Made by a program: the position numbers and the translations under genes | Part shown: positions 27,471 to 35,580 of the stretch, in pieces | How positions within the stretch are numbered: position 1 is the stretch's first letter | How the letters are laid out: each line of letters begins with the position of its first letter | Source: a bacterium | GTDB taxonomy: Bacteria > Actinomycetota > Acidimicrobiia > Spongiisociales > JAHEDJ01 | Direction: 5' to 3' | Assembly: GCA_024641325.1 (NCBI GenBank) | Contig: JAHEDJ010000003.1 | Span: forward strand, 48,916-108,813 | DNA: 59,898 bases | The notes under the pieces: generated by a model | What the model was told of the DNA's origin: nothing | Databases searched by the model: none | Seen by the model: the letters and a program-made list of their open reading frames with translations, nothing else

Positions 27471-28187
27471 CTAGTCGGTGAGTCCGAGCTCTGCCTTCAA
27501 TTCTTCGAGCTTCGTATCCGCCTGCGCCAGCGAGATTGCGTCTCGCAACTCCGCTTCGGTCCCTTCGGGCGTCGACTCACGCAACTCCGAGCGTGCCTTG
27601 GCTTCGGACAATCGTGCCTGAATCTTGTCCTGGACCTTGTCGAGGCTGGGTGCTTCGTGCTCCATCGACGCTGAGATTGACTCGACGGCCGAGTTGACGG
27701 CTTCCTGCATCTTGGCCTGCTGGAGTTGCCCGACGAGTTCCATCCGCTTGGCAGCCAGCTCCTGGAGCCGCATGGCATTCTGCTGAACGGTCCGCTTGGC
27801 GTCCTCGGCCTGGTTCACCGAGACCTCGTACTGGCTTTTCAGCCCGTTGAGGTTGTTCTCCCCCGCTTGAAGCTTGAGAGCAATGCTCTGCGCGGCCTGG
27901 GTCCACTTGTTGAGCCCCTCGATATCGCCCTGATTCTTCGCTTCCTCGGCACGCAGCAGGGCTTTCTTTGCCATTTCGCGCGCCTCGCCGACGGTGTCGG
28001 CGGCTTGCTCGATCTTGGCTTCAAGCTGGGTTCGATGGGCAATGACTTTGGCCGCCTGGTTACGGAGGACCTGGTCCTGCCTGCGAGCCTCTTGGATCGC
28101 CTGTTCGATCTCAACCTCAGGATCCATTGCTCCTTCGACCGTTCGCCGGAACAACGCCTTGATGTAGCCCCACAAGCGTTTGAACAT
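27471..28187 (-). CDS. pspA: PspA/IM30 (Vipp1) family protein
   Basis: A 238-residue, almost entirely helical protein of the ESCRT-III-related PspA family, which coats and stabilises the cytoplasmic membrane under stress. It begins MFKRLWGYIKALFRR, the amphipathic membrane-binding helix, followed by DPEVEIEQAIQEARRQ and long coiled-coil helices. The frame is open far upstream, but the family N-terminus and a GGAGAG Shine-Dalgarno fix the start at 28187. It follows the membrane protein at 28267-29646 after 79 bases, probably in one operon. Confidence 0.9.
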   Translation of the reverse strand: MFKRLWGYIKALFRRTVEGAMDPEVEIEQAIQEARRQDQVLRNQAAKVIAHRTQLEAKIEQAADTVGEAREMAKKALLRAEEAKNQGDIEGLNKWTQAAQSIALKLQAGENNLNGLKSQYEVSVNQAEDAKRTVQQNAMRLQELAAKRMELVGQLQQAKMQEAVNSAVESISASMEHEAPSLDKVQDKIQARLSEAKARSELRESTPEGTEAELRDAISLAQADTKLEELKAELGLTD

Positions 28188-28266
28188 GATCTCTCCGATC
28201 TCCTTTGTGAACTTGGTCCATACTAAGACAGCGAGAGAACGGCTGACGCGGCCGACGGGGTCGGGT

Positions 28267-29646
28267 CTACCGGCGGCGGCGTGCTCTTCCCTTGACCTTT
28301 GGCGCCGGCGTCTTGCGCCTCGTAGGCGTCGACCGGGTTCCACCGGTTGCGGTTGTGCGGGGAGCCGAACGCGGTGCACTGCGGTTTCCATCGATCGGCG
28401 CGGTGCCGCGGTTACGGGATCCAAGCCGACCCAAAACCGATCCCCCGCTGCCCCGGTTGCCGCCGCGGACACCGCTTGTGCGCCCGAAGTCGTAGGAGGC
28501 ACCCCGGTCGCGCCCGCCGAGCAGGACCGAGAACGTGCTGAGCCAGTCGAGGCCACCGCCGCCGTAGGATCTCGGAGCCCGTGGAGCAGGGACGGGTCGT
28601 CCCCCAACGCTGATCGATCGAGGTGTCGGTGTCTCGCCTTTGCGCAGCTTTGCGGCGCACTCCCTGCATACGCCAACCATCTTCGAACCTGCTGCGGTGC
28701 GAATCTCGGCCTCCTCGACCCCGGCGCGGTGGGCCGGATCGAAGAAACAATGGGCCGGTCGGTCCTCCGGCTCGGGAGGAACATCCCTGCCCTCGATCAA
28801 CGCTTCGGCGGCTTCCAGTTGCCACCGTGCACGGTCGAGACGATCGGAAAGCGCTTCGAGCCCGCCGAGGTCGGCCGCCGTCTCGGCCGCTTTCGACACT
28901 TCCGAATACGTGTCGTTGGCCTCCCGAAAGAAGGCGAGAGCCTGGTCGTCATCAGCAACGGTGACCCGATCGGACAGGTCGAGTATCTCGTTGGCGATCA
29001 CATCCATCTGGCCTTTGATCTCGTCTTTCGCCTCGTCCAGACGGCCTTCGACGACCTGTTTGTCGCGACGGGAGTTGCGCCACACGACAAACACAATGCC
29101 ACCGACGATGATCAGCATGAAGACGAGGAAGAGCCCACCACCCCCACCGTCGGATGATGATGGTGCATTTGATCCCGGCTCGGCGACGGCGGCGGTCGGT
29201 TCGGTTTCCCCCTGGCTTGATTCCGGCAAAGCTCTGGAGAACGCCCCAAAGGCACCGATGTCGTTACGATCCAGGAACTCGTCGAATGCAGCATCAATGG
29301 CATCGGCCACGGCGTCGTCGTCGAAGACACTCGACGACGCACCTATCTCATTGGGCGAGATCACGACCACCGTTCCGGCGAGTTGCCCATCGATCAGCCG
29401 CCCGGCGAAGAGATCGTTGCCGCCCGCTGGATCAGACCTGAGGACGACGAAGTAGAGATCGCGCTCCACAGCATCAACGTCGGCTATCAGCTCCTCGAGT
29501 CCATTGATATCGACGGTTGTCCCTTGCTCCGCCGCATAGTTCCGGAACTCCAGTTCAACGAGGATGTCGTCCGGGTCGGCGCCAAGGGCCGGGATCGCCG
29601 AAACCAGAAACAGCGCAATCAGGAAAAGTATGGGGAATCGACGCAT
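28267..29646 (-). CDS. Secreted/membrane TPM-like protein with basic C-terminal tail
   Basis: A 459-residue protein starting with a signal peptide (MRRFPILFLIALFLVSAIPALGA). The extracytoplasmic part to about 165 (alternating strands, DLYFVVLRSDPAGG, GTVVVISPNE) resembles a TPM domain or the related actinobacterial DUF6676. A Gly/Ser linker leads to a single membrane helix (LFLVFMLIIVGGIVFVVW), then a cytoplasmic helical region and a CFFDPAHRAG...CRECAAKL segment that may bind metal. The last 100 residues are Arg/Gly/Ser/Pro-rich and strongly basic. Its place directly upstream of pspA suggests a membrane-stress role. Confidence 0.65.
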   Translation of the reverse strand: MRRFPILFLIALFLVSAIPALGADPDDILVELEFRNYAAEQGTTVDINGLEELIADVDAVERDLYFVVLRSDPAGGNDLFAGRLIDGQLAGTVVVISPNEIGASSSVFDDDAVADAIDAAFDEFLDRNDIGAFGAFSRALPESSQGETEPTAAVAEPGSNAPSSSDGGGGGLFLVFMLIIVGGIVFVVWRNSRRDKQVVEGRLDEAKDEIKGQMDVIANEILDLSDRVTVADDDQALAFFREANDTYSEVSKAAETAADLGGLEALSDRLDRARWQLEAAEALIEGRDVPPEPEDRPAHCFFDPAHRAGVEEAEIRTAAGSKMVGVCRECAAKLRKGETPTPRSISVGGRPVPAPRAPRSYGGGGLDWLSTFSVLLGGRDRGASYDFGRTSGVRGGNRGSGGSVLGRLGSRNRGTAPIDGNRSAPRSAPRTTATGGTRSTPTRRKTPAPKVKGRARRRR

Positions 29647-29705
29647 AGCGTTTTGGAGCTTAGCGACGGCCCGCCGAACAGAAGCACCAGGGCGCCCCTG
29701 ATCGA

Positions 29706-30167
29706 TCACTCTCCAAGCAGATCTCGTGTAACTCGAGCAACGTGGCCGGCGGCACGGACATTTCGGTAGACGTTGAGCAACAACCCGTCGCCACCAACGA
29801 CGAAAGTCGACCTGATCAAGCCTTCATACTCACGTCCGTAGTTTTTCTTCATCCCCCAGGCACCGTAAGCCGCTGCCACGATGTGGTCCTCGTCCGACAA
29901 CAGGGGGTAGGTCAGGGACTCCCGCTCCTTGAAAGCAACGAGGCGCTCAATCGGGTCGGGACTTAGGCCCACCACAGAGAAATCGGCGGCCAGAAGCGCG
30001 TCCGCACGATCCCGGAAGTCGCATGCTTCTTTAGTGCAACCGGGCGTCATGGCCTTCGGATAGAAGAACATCACGAGCTTGCGACCGGCGTAGTCCGCCA
30101 GGGACATACTGGACCCGGTGTCATCCGGAAGGGTGAAGGCAGGAGCCCTGTCGCCTATTTCGAGCAC
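29706..30167 (-). CDS. bcp: Thioredoxin-dependent peroxiredoxin, Bcp type
   Basis: A 153-residue peroxiredoxin Q/Bcp that reduces peroxides with thioredoxin electrons. The peroxidatic Cys44 is in TPGCTKEACDFRD and the resolving Cys49 is five residues later, the atypical 2-Cys arrangement. GLIRSTFVV near 122 is the conserved C-terminal part with the active-site Arg. GTG start with AGAGAGGT upstream. Both catalytic positions are ordinary cysteine. Confidence 0.92.
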   Translation of the reverse strand: MLEIGDRAPAFTLPDDTGSSMSLADYAGRKLVMFFYPKAMTPGCTKEACDFRDRADALLAADFSVVGLSPDPIERLVAFKERESLTYPLLSDEDHIVAAAYGAWGMKKNYGREYEGLIRSTFVVGGDGLLLNVYRNVRAAGHVARVTRDLLGE

Positions 30168-30194
30168 TCGACACCTCTCTTTTTCACGAAGACG

Positions 30195-31109
30195 CTACTT
30201 CCCGAACAACGCTCGCATGAAGAACAATGTGTTGGCCGGACGCTCGGCCAGGCGCCGGGTCAAGTACGGATACCACTCAGAGCCGTATGGAACGTAGATA
30301 CGTAGAGGATGGCCCTGTCTCACCAGCTCATCCTGCAGTTGTTCGCGGATCCCATAAAGCATCTGGAACTCGAACGGGGCGGCGCGATCGACCACCAGTT
30401 TCCTCGCCAGGTCAATCAACCGGTCGTCGTGTGAGGCAATCGCCGGTTTGGCATCATCCTGATCCATGAGCTGCTGGGTCAAGGTGGCGAAATTGGCGTC
30501 GACGTGTTCCTTGCGGCTCATGGCGATCCTGTCCGGCTCGGCATATGCCCCTTTACACAACCGTATGTGCCCGCCGAGAGGCGCGATTCGGGAGATATCT
30601 GCGCTGGTCCGGTAGAGGTACGCCTGCACGGCAACTCCGACGTTCCCGAACTCCTTTTGGATTAGTTCGTATATGTCGAGAGTCGCGTCGGTATACGGAC
30701 TGTCCTCCATGTCGATCGTCACGGTGGTACCGACCTCGGCGGCTCGCCCGGCGATCTGTCGCATAGCTTCGATCGCGATCCCGCGGTCGAGGGCAAGACC
30801 GAGTTGCGTCAGCTTCACCGAAACGTTCGCATCCAGGCCTGTGGCGGCGATCTCGTCGAGACATGCCAGATAGTCGTCCCGGGCTGCTCGTGCGGAGCCA
30901 ACGTCGGTGACAGATTCACCGAGGTGATCCATCGAAACCGTCATCCCGCGTTTGTTGAGTTCCTTCGCCACAGCCACTGCTTCGTCCAGGGTTTCCCCGG
31001 CCACGAACCGCAACGCGAGCTTGCGTCCGGCGCTCAAGTCGGTGAAGAGCCACTTCGACAACCTGAGGTCTGTGGCCTTCAGCATCACCTTGCTGAATGC
31101 GCTGATCAC
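30195..31109 (-). CDS. Proline dehydrogenase
   Basis: A 304-residue monofunctional, FAD-dependent proline dehydrogenase, oxidising proline to pyrroline-5-carboxylate. It has the TIM-barrel pattern of the PutA catalytic domain: VSVKLTQLG near 96, TIDMEDSPYTD near 129, RLCKGAYAEP near 183, and the substrate-binding YGSEWYPYLTRRLAERPAN near 275-293. Its ATG overlaps the proC stop by four bases, so the two are translationally coupled. No pyrroline-5-carboxylate dehydrogenase is in the window. Confidence 0.92.
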   Translation of the reverse strand: MISAFSKVMLKATDLRLSKWLFTDLSAGRKLALRFVAGETLDEAVAVAKELNKRGMTVSMDHLGESVTDVGSARAARDDYLACLDEIAATGLDANVSVKLTQLGLALDRGIAIEAMRQIAGRAAEVGTTVTIDMEDSPYTDATLDIYELIQKEFGNVGVAVQAYLYRTSADISRIAPLGGHIRLCKGAYAEPDRIAMSRKEHVDANFATLTQQLMDQDDAKPAIASHDDRLIDLARKLVVDRAAPFEFQMLYGIREQLQDELVRQGHPLRIYVPYGSEWYPYLTRRLAERPANTLFFMRALFGK

Positions 31110-31942
31110 GAATCATCCTCCGCTGCGACGGCGAACCCGCCCAACTCCTTCGATCGCTGGGCGGCTGCTCTCACCGCATCCTCCACGAGAGCTCGAAAAC
31201 CCCGCTCTTCGAGGATGTGCATTGCTGCGGCAGTTGTGCCGCCCGGGGAGGTGACCTCGGAACGGAGCTCAAACGGACTGCGACCGGTGTCCACGAGCAG
31301 ATGGCCGGCACCCTTGATCGTCTGGTGAACGAGCAGTTCTGCAACGTCACGGGGTAACCCCTCCCGGATTGCGGCTTCGGTCAGGGCCTCTGCAAGGAGA
31401 AACGCATAGGCCGGCCCGGTCCCTGAAACGGCGGTAACGGCATCGAGCAGGTGTTCCTCCAGCCTGGTAACCGGACCGACCGCCGAGAGAACCCTTTCGG
31501 CCAGGTTGAGATCCTCGGGGCTTGCATAAGCTCCGGCGGCCATGCCGGTAATACCCTCGCGGACGATCGCCGGGGTATTTGGCATCGCCCGAACCACCGA
31601 CACCTCCCCGAGGACCTTTTCGAAGACAGACGTGGGAACACCGGCGGCGAGCGAAAGAAACAGGTGACCGTCCTCCGCCGCAGAATCGATCTGCTTGAGG
31701 AGGTGGTGGACGTCGCGCGGCTTCACTGCGATGACGACGACCTCTTTGCCGGCCAGGATCTCCGCCGGCTCGAGCACGCAGCGGCACGACGTGTCTGCCT
31801 CGACTCGCCTGGCCCGCTCGACCCGGCGGGCGGCAAGGTCGATGTCGGAATGCTCCCAACCAGCCTCCAGTAGGCCCATGGCAAGCGCCTCGCCCATGGC
31901 TCCGGCACCGAGTATTGCAACAGAGGGGTGTTCGTGGCTCAC
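31106..31942 (-). CDS. proC: Pyrroline-5-carboxylate reductase
   Basis: Reduces pyrroline-5-carboxylate to proline with NAD(P)H. The protein is 278 residues from GTG 31942, with the Rossmann motif GAGAMG at 12-17, AVKPRDV near 72, MPNTPA near 115 and the C-terminal VTSPGGTTAAAM near 225 that binds substrate. The ATG at 31987 would add 15 hydrophobic residues without family similarity. GTG 31942 lies 8 bases after a TATACT hexamer, which would make the transcript leaderless or nearly so. It heads a two-gene unit with proline dehydrogenase. Confidence 0.9.
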   Translation of the reverse strand: MSHEHPSVAILGAGAMGEALAMGLLEAGWEHSDIDLAARRVERARRVEADTSCRCVLEPAEILAGKEVVVIAVKPRDVHHLLKQIDSAAEDGHLFLSLAAGVPTSVFEKVLGEVSVVRAMPNTPAIVREGITGMAAGAYASPEDLNLAERVLSAVGPVTRLEEHLLDAVTAVSGTGPAYAFLLAEALTEAAIREGLPRDVAELLVHQTIKGAGHLLVDTGRSPFELRSEVTSPGGTTAAAMHILEERGFRALVEDAVRAAAQRSKELGGFAVAAEDDS

Positions 31943-31950
31943 AAATAGAC

Positions 31951-31956
31951 AGTATA
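31951..31956 (-). promoter_or_regulatory. Candidate -10 element of proC (leaderless start)
   Basis: TATACT on the minus strand (31956-31951) ends 8 bases before the GTG start of proC, so transcription would begin at or next to the start codon. No convincing -35 hexamer is seen. Confidence 0.4.
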
Positions 31957-31994
31957 TGAGGACAAGCCGTGGACGGTCGTGGAACAATGCACCC

Positions 31995-32465
31995 GTGGGT
32001 AAGACGAGGGCGATCCAGGCGCTGGAAAGGGCCGGAGCACAGTTCCAGGTTCACCGCTATCGCGTCGACGCGACGGACGGTTCGTACGGCGAGGCGGTAG
32101 CCGCCGCCGTCGGTGTGCACGGCAATCGCATGTTCAAGACGCTCGTGGCTTCGGTCGACGGCCACCCGACGGTCGGCATCGTCCCGGTGAACAGGCAGCT
32201 CTCCCTCAAGGCGCTCGCAAGAGCCGCCGCCGGGAAACGGGCGCACATGGCACATTCCAGCGACGCCGAACGATTGACGGGCTACGTCGTGGGCGGAATC
32301 AGCCCATTCGGCCGGGTCAAGGAGATCCCCGTGTATGTGGACGAATCCGCCTTCGAACATGAGACCGTTTACGTGAGTGGCGGACAGCGTGGGATCCAAC
32401 TGGAAGTTGCACCGGATCTGCTCGTCTCGATGAACTCCGCCAAGAGAGCACTGATCGCCGACTGA
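31995..32465 (+). CDS. ybaK: Cys-tRNA(Pro)/Cys-tRNA(Cys) deacylase, YbaK type
   Basis: A 156-residue trans-editing protein of the YbaK/EbsC family that clears mischarged aminoacyl-tRNA. The family pattern is present: VGKTRAIQALERAG at the start, NRMFKTLVASVDG with the conserved Lys, VPVNRQLSLKALARAAAGKRAHMA, then TGYVVGGISPFGRVKEIPVYVDES. The frame is open well upstream, but the family N-terminus and the divergent proC gene make GTG 31995 the best start; no strong ribosome-binding site is visible. The stop is followed by two palindromic repeats. Confidence 0.88.
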   Translation: MGKTRAIQALERAGAQFQVHRYRVDATDGSYGEAVAAAVGVHGNRMFKTLVASVDGHPTVGIVPVNRQLSLKALARAAAGKRAHMAHSSDAERLTGYVVGGISPFGRVKEIPVYVDESAFEHETVYVSGGQRGIQLEVAPDLLVSMNSAKRALIAD

Positions 32466-32470
32466 CCGGG

Positions 32471-32578
32471 TTTCTCAGCAATACTGTTGCGCGTGGGGAA
32501 CGACAGTATTGCCGAGAAGATTCTTGGTGGTTTCTCAGCAATACTGTTGCGCGTAGGGAACGACAGTATTGCCGAAAA
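32471..32578. repeat. Palindromic repeat family A, copies 2 and 3 in tandem
   Basis: Two 48-base palindromes at 32471-32518 and 32531-32578, one every 60 bases, nearly identical to each other and to the copy at 24219. Each has arms TTCTCAGCAATACTGT / ACAGTATTGCCGAGAA and a conserved loop TGCGCGTGGGGAACG. They fill the gap between the convergent ybaK and udk genes. Confidence 0.85.
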
Positions 32579-32589
32579 GGTTGTCGGGC

Positions 32590-33198
32590 CTACTCCCGGG
32601 CCAGGTACTCCCGGATCATCCCTATGACGGTTCCTACCGCGCTGGAGTTGTAGCCCTCCGGGATGATGATGTCGGCATAGCGCTTCGAAGGTTCGACGAA
32701 CTGGAGGTGCATGGGTCGTACCGACGTCAGGTACTGCTCCAACACCGAGTCGGGAGTTCGCCCGCGATCGCGGATATCTCGCTCAATCCGCCTGGCAAGG
32801 CGAAGGTCGGCGTCGGTATCGACGTAGATCTTCAGATCCATGAGATTGCGCAACGCCTCCTCAGCGAGCACGAGGATTCCCTCCAACATGATCACCCGGT
32901 GCGGCTCCACGATCAACGACTCGGAGCGGCGAGCATGGCTGCCGAAGTCGTACTGCGGTTGTTCGATCCTCTTGCCCACCAGGAGAGTTCGGACATGGTC
33001 GACGAGCAGTTCCGTCTCGAGTGAATTCGGATGGTCGTAGTTGATGCTTGCCCGTTCCTCGGCGGACAGCTCAGGTCGATCCCGGTAGTACGCATCGTGC
33101 TCAACAAGCAGAACCCGGTCCCTGCCTATCCCGTTGACCACCCGCTCGGCGATCGTGCTCTTCCCCGACCCGGATCCACCGGCGATACCGATAACCAT
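32590..33198 (-). CDS. udk: Uridine kinase
   Basis: A 202-residue P-loop kinase that phosphorylates uridine and cytidine in pyrimidine salvage. The Walker A GGSGSGKST is at about 7-15, DAYYRD near 37 binds the nucleoside, NYDHPNSLE near 54 and RIERDIRDRGR near 137 are family signatures. GAGGGAAG before ATG 33198 supports that start; an in-frame ATG at 33249 would add 17 residues. It faces ybaK across the tandem palindromes. Confidence 0.9.
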   Translation of the reverse strand: MVIGIAGGSGSGKSTIAERVVNGIGRDRVLLVEHDAYYRDRPELSAEERASINYDHPNSLETELLVDHVRTLLVGKRIEQPQYDFGSHARRSESLIVEPHRVIMLEGILVLAEEALRNLMDLKIYVDTDADLRLARRIERDIRDRGRTPDSVLEQYLTSVRPMHLQFVEPSKRYADIIIPEGYNSSAVGTVIGMIREYLARE

Positions 33199-33368
33199 CG
33201 GTCTTCCCTCGCCCTTATCAGGCCATCCGTGGAACTTCTCAACAGCCATTACCGCAGTGTGGCTTCAGGCCCCATCGCAGGCAAATGGGATGGCCTGACG
33301 CTGAGACCGGCGTTCACCCGTCCCCGATCGAGCGAGGAACCGGATCAGCCGCGCTCCCGTGTACCCCG

Positions 33369-33977
33369 TCACGGGCGATTTCCTAGCTGCGGGCGAGCGT
33401 CTCGGCCGCGTTTGAGTTCGAAAAACCCCGGCACGCGGGCCAACGCGGCGAGGTGGTCGAAGAGGCTTACGCCTTCGTCTCCCGGTGGCGCACTAGACAT
33501 GATCGGGCCGTAGAAACCGACAGGGTCAGCTCCCTCAAACACAATCGCCGGAACACCCATGTCGTCTCCGACCACCGCCAGTGCGTCGACCATTGCAGCT
33601 TCGATCGGGACATCCCAGGACGGGTCGTCGGCTGCCGAAGCGGCGGGACCCTCGACTCCAACAGCACCGACGATGTCGGCGAAGTCGAACTCGCGCTCAC
33701 CGTCGTGGTGCCACCTTCGACTCATCTCGATGTATAGGCGTTCCACTGCCTCAGGACCTTCCGCCACCCGCGCAGCCTCGACCACTCGAAGGGCTCTATG
33801 ACCTTCCCGCTGTGCCACCTGCCACCGTTCAGGCTGGTCGACCTCTTCGTTCTTCAGCGCAAGGCTGAACGGGCGCCAGTCGATTTCAATCGTCCGGTGC
33901 TCACGCACGTCCATTAGCCATCGGGCAGTTACCCAGCACCAAGGACAGACCGGGTCGAAGTAGAACGCTATCCGCAT
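33369..33977 (-). CDS. DsbA-family protein, mycothiol-dependent nitroreductase type
   Basis: A 202-residue thioredoxin-fold protein with a DsbA helical insertion. It begins FYFDPVCPWCW, with Cys11 and Cys14 as the CxxC pair and WVTARWLMDV after it. It ends VGFYGPIMSSAPPGDEG ... FFELKRGRD, which matches the layout of Mycobacterium tuberculosis Rv2466c, a mycothiol-dependent nitroreductase. The motif suggests the cell makes mycothiol, in line with an actinomycetote. ATG 33977 is chosen from the family N-terminus; the frame itself is open much further upstream. Confidence 0.82.
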   Translation of the reverse strand: MRIAFYFDPVCPWCWVTARWLMDVREHRTIEIDWRPFSLALKNEEVDQPERWQVAQREGHRALRVVEAARVAEGPEAVERLYIEMSRRWHHDGEREFDFADIVGAVGVEGPAASAADDPSWDVPIEAAMVDALAVVGDDMGVPAIVFEGADPVGFYGPIMSSAPPGDEGVSLFDHLAALARVPGFFELKRGRDARPQLGNRP

Positions 33978-34048
33978 CGAGCTATTGATAGTCGTTCGTG
34001 ATCGATCGTCGAAGGCGAGAGACGGAAGAACGGCTCCGTCAACAGAAG

Positions 34049-34525
34049 CTACTGGCCCTGAGCTACCGGAAGGTACAGATCGAATTCCCACTCCTCCATT
34101 GCGACCGGGCCGAGCGTAAGGAGCTCCTCGTAACACTGCTCGCAACCGGGCCCCGGCTGGAGTCCGCTCTCTTCGAACCAGCCGACGAAGCGCCGCCACG
34201 TGTCGGTGATGTGCTGGAGGCCTTTGAAATGGGTCACCGCGAAGCGGCCGGCGGGAATCTCTTTGCGCGTCAGCGGAGCCTCGACCTCCATCCCCGGAGC
34301 GATCGTCATCCACTGCTCGTATCCGTAGTTGGGGCTTCCCGGCGACGGGTTCGGGTTGTTGAACCCGAAGAACCGGTGCTCGCCGGACATGACGTCGATT
34401 CCGTTGTTCTTGGCAAACTCGAAGATGAGGTCCCACGCCTCAAGCTCCGGTTCGGTACCGAAACCAAGAGCACTCACTACCACCATCGGCTCCAGGTCTC
34501 TCATCTCTACCTTGATATCCGACAT
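34049..34525 (-). CDS. GyrI-like/AraC effector-binding domain protein
   Basis: A 158-residue stand-alone small-molecule-binding domain of the GyrI/AraC-effector type (SHS2 fold): KVEMRDLEPMVVVSALGFG at the N-terminus, FFGFNNPNPSPGSPNYGYEQWMTI in the middle, AGRFAVTHFKG near 105 and a C-terminal MEEWEFDLYLPV, the typical last strand with the acidic residue. AGGAGG before ATG 34525 decides the start. It is divergent from a WYL-domain regulator, 113 bases away, which probably controls it. Confidence 0.82.
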   Translation of the reverse strand: MSDIKVEMRDLEPMVVVSALGFGTEPELEAWDLIFEFAKNNGIDVMSGEHRFFGFNNPNPSPGSPNYGYEQWMTIAPGMEVEAPLTRKEIPAGRFAVTHFKGLQHITDTWRRFVGWFEESGLQPGPGCEQCYEELLTLGPVAMEEWEFDLYLPVAQGQ

Positions 34526-34559
34526 CGCTCCTCCTTCTCGATCACCGTACGAGCCGATT

Positions 34560-34578
34560 ACTGTCATCTAATGTCAGT
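34560..34578. promoter_or_regulatory. Candidate operator between the GyrI-like gene and the WYL regulator
   Basis: ACTGTCAT-CTA-ATGTCAGT is an inverted repeat of 8-base arms with one mismatch; it can also be read as a TGTCA direct repeat. It lies midway in the divergent gap, a natural site for the WYL regulator. Confidence 0.4.
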
Positions 34579-34637
34579 GATATGGGGACTCGCCAGCCTT
34601 GCTGTTCTGGGAAGCAAACGCCCGCTGGATTGACCAC

Positions 34638-35567
34638 ATGAGAGCCGATCGACTGCTCGCCGAATTGTTGATCATGCAGCGGCGAGGGCGTGTGACTGCG
34701 GAGGACCTGGCCCGGGAGCTCGAGGTCTCAGTGAGAACGATCTACCGCGATTGGTTTGCCCTGCGAGTAGCCGGGGTGCCTCTGATCACCGATGCGGGCC
34801 CGGGCGGCGGCGCACGTCTCTACGGCGACTGGCGCACGGAGCTCACGGGATTGACAGGACCAGAGCTCGAGGCGCTGACGGCGCTCCTAACGATCGATCC
34901 TGCCGGGCGGGTGAGCAAACAGCTCACCACGGCGCTCGCCAAACTGAGTGCAGCGATTCCGTATGAGCAACGCCCTCCCGTTGGTCGAGTGCACTCCGAC
35001 CTTCAAGGCGGCGACGCGATCCTCGAAGAACTCAGCCGCGCCGTCCACTCAGATCTCGCCGTTGATATGGAGATCACGAGGATGTTCGATACGCGGATAG
35101 TCCGTCGGGTGCACCCGCTCGGGCTCGTCTCACATTCCGGCCGCTGGCATCTCGTCTGGACCGAAGCCGACGAACGAATTCGAGTCGACCCTCTGCGGTC
35201 GATAGCGTCTGTGAACCCCACCGAGACACATTTCGATCGGCCGGATTCCTTCGATCTGGAAACCTTCTGGAACGGCTACGTGGCGAATATGTCTTCGACA
35301 CGGCGCACACTCGTTGCCCTACTTTCAGCCACCGACGACGTCATCGCGCTCCTCAAGCGAGAATTCGGCGATGACCTCCGGGACGTCGGACGGCACGTTG
35401 AGGTTCGTTTCGACAGCATCAACCAGGCGCGTGCTTCGCTACTTCCGTGGGGAGGCGCTGTCGAGGTTGTTGGGCCGGAAGCGCTCCGCCGAACGATGAT
35501 CGACTACGCCGAGCAGGCGTTGTCACGGTATGCAACCGATCGCCGGGGAGCGGAGTCGGTGCTGTGA
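34638..35567 (+). CDS. WYL-domain helix-turn-helix transcriptional regulator (YafY type)
   Basis: A 309-residue regulator. Residues 1-60 form an HTH_11 winged helix (MRADRLLAELLIMQRRGRVTAEDLARELEVSVRTIYRD). The middle and C-terminal parts form the WYL ligand-sensing domain (HPLGLVSHSGRWHLVWTEA, the WYL strand) followed by a WCX-like end. The upstream frame extends to 34599 from a non-ATG codon, but ATG 34638 begins the family domain. Divergent to the GyrI-like gene; WYL proteins commonly regulate a neighbour and respond to nucleotides or small ligands. Confidence 0.88.
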   Translation: MRADRLLAELLIMQRRGRVTAEDLARELEVSVRTIYRDWFALRVAGVPLITDAGPGGGARLYGDWRTELTGLTGPELEALTALLTIDPAGRVSKQLTTALAKLSAAIPYEQRPPVGRVHSDLQGGDAILEELSRAVHSDLAVDMEITRMFDTRIVRRVHPLGLVSHSGRWHLVWTEADERIRVDPLRSIASVNPTETHFDRPDSFDLETFWNGYVANMSSTRRTLVALLSATDDVIALLKREFGDDLRDVGRHVEVRFDSINQARASLLPWGGAVEVVGPEALRRTMIDYAEQALSRYATDRRGAESVL

Positions 35568-35580
35568 ACACTCTCCTGGC

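Noticed and set aside
27471-28784. 437-residue version of PspA
   Set aside because: The extra N-terminal 199 residues are the antisense/shifted reading of the upstream membrane-protein gene; a ribosome-binding site and the family N-terminus fix the start at 28187.
32471-32578. Possible CRISPR array (two similar units 60 bases apart)
   Set aside because: The units are palindromes of 48 bases with a 12-base gap, only two copies, no spacers of uniform length and no cas genes.
34049-34525. GyrI-like protein considered as HemQ to complete the heme route
   Set aside because: It has the SHS2/GyrI pattern and is half the length of HemQ; no chlorite-dismutase-like motif.
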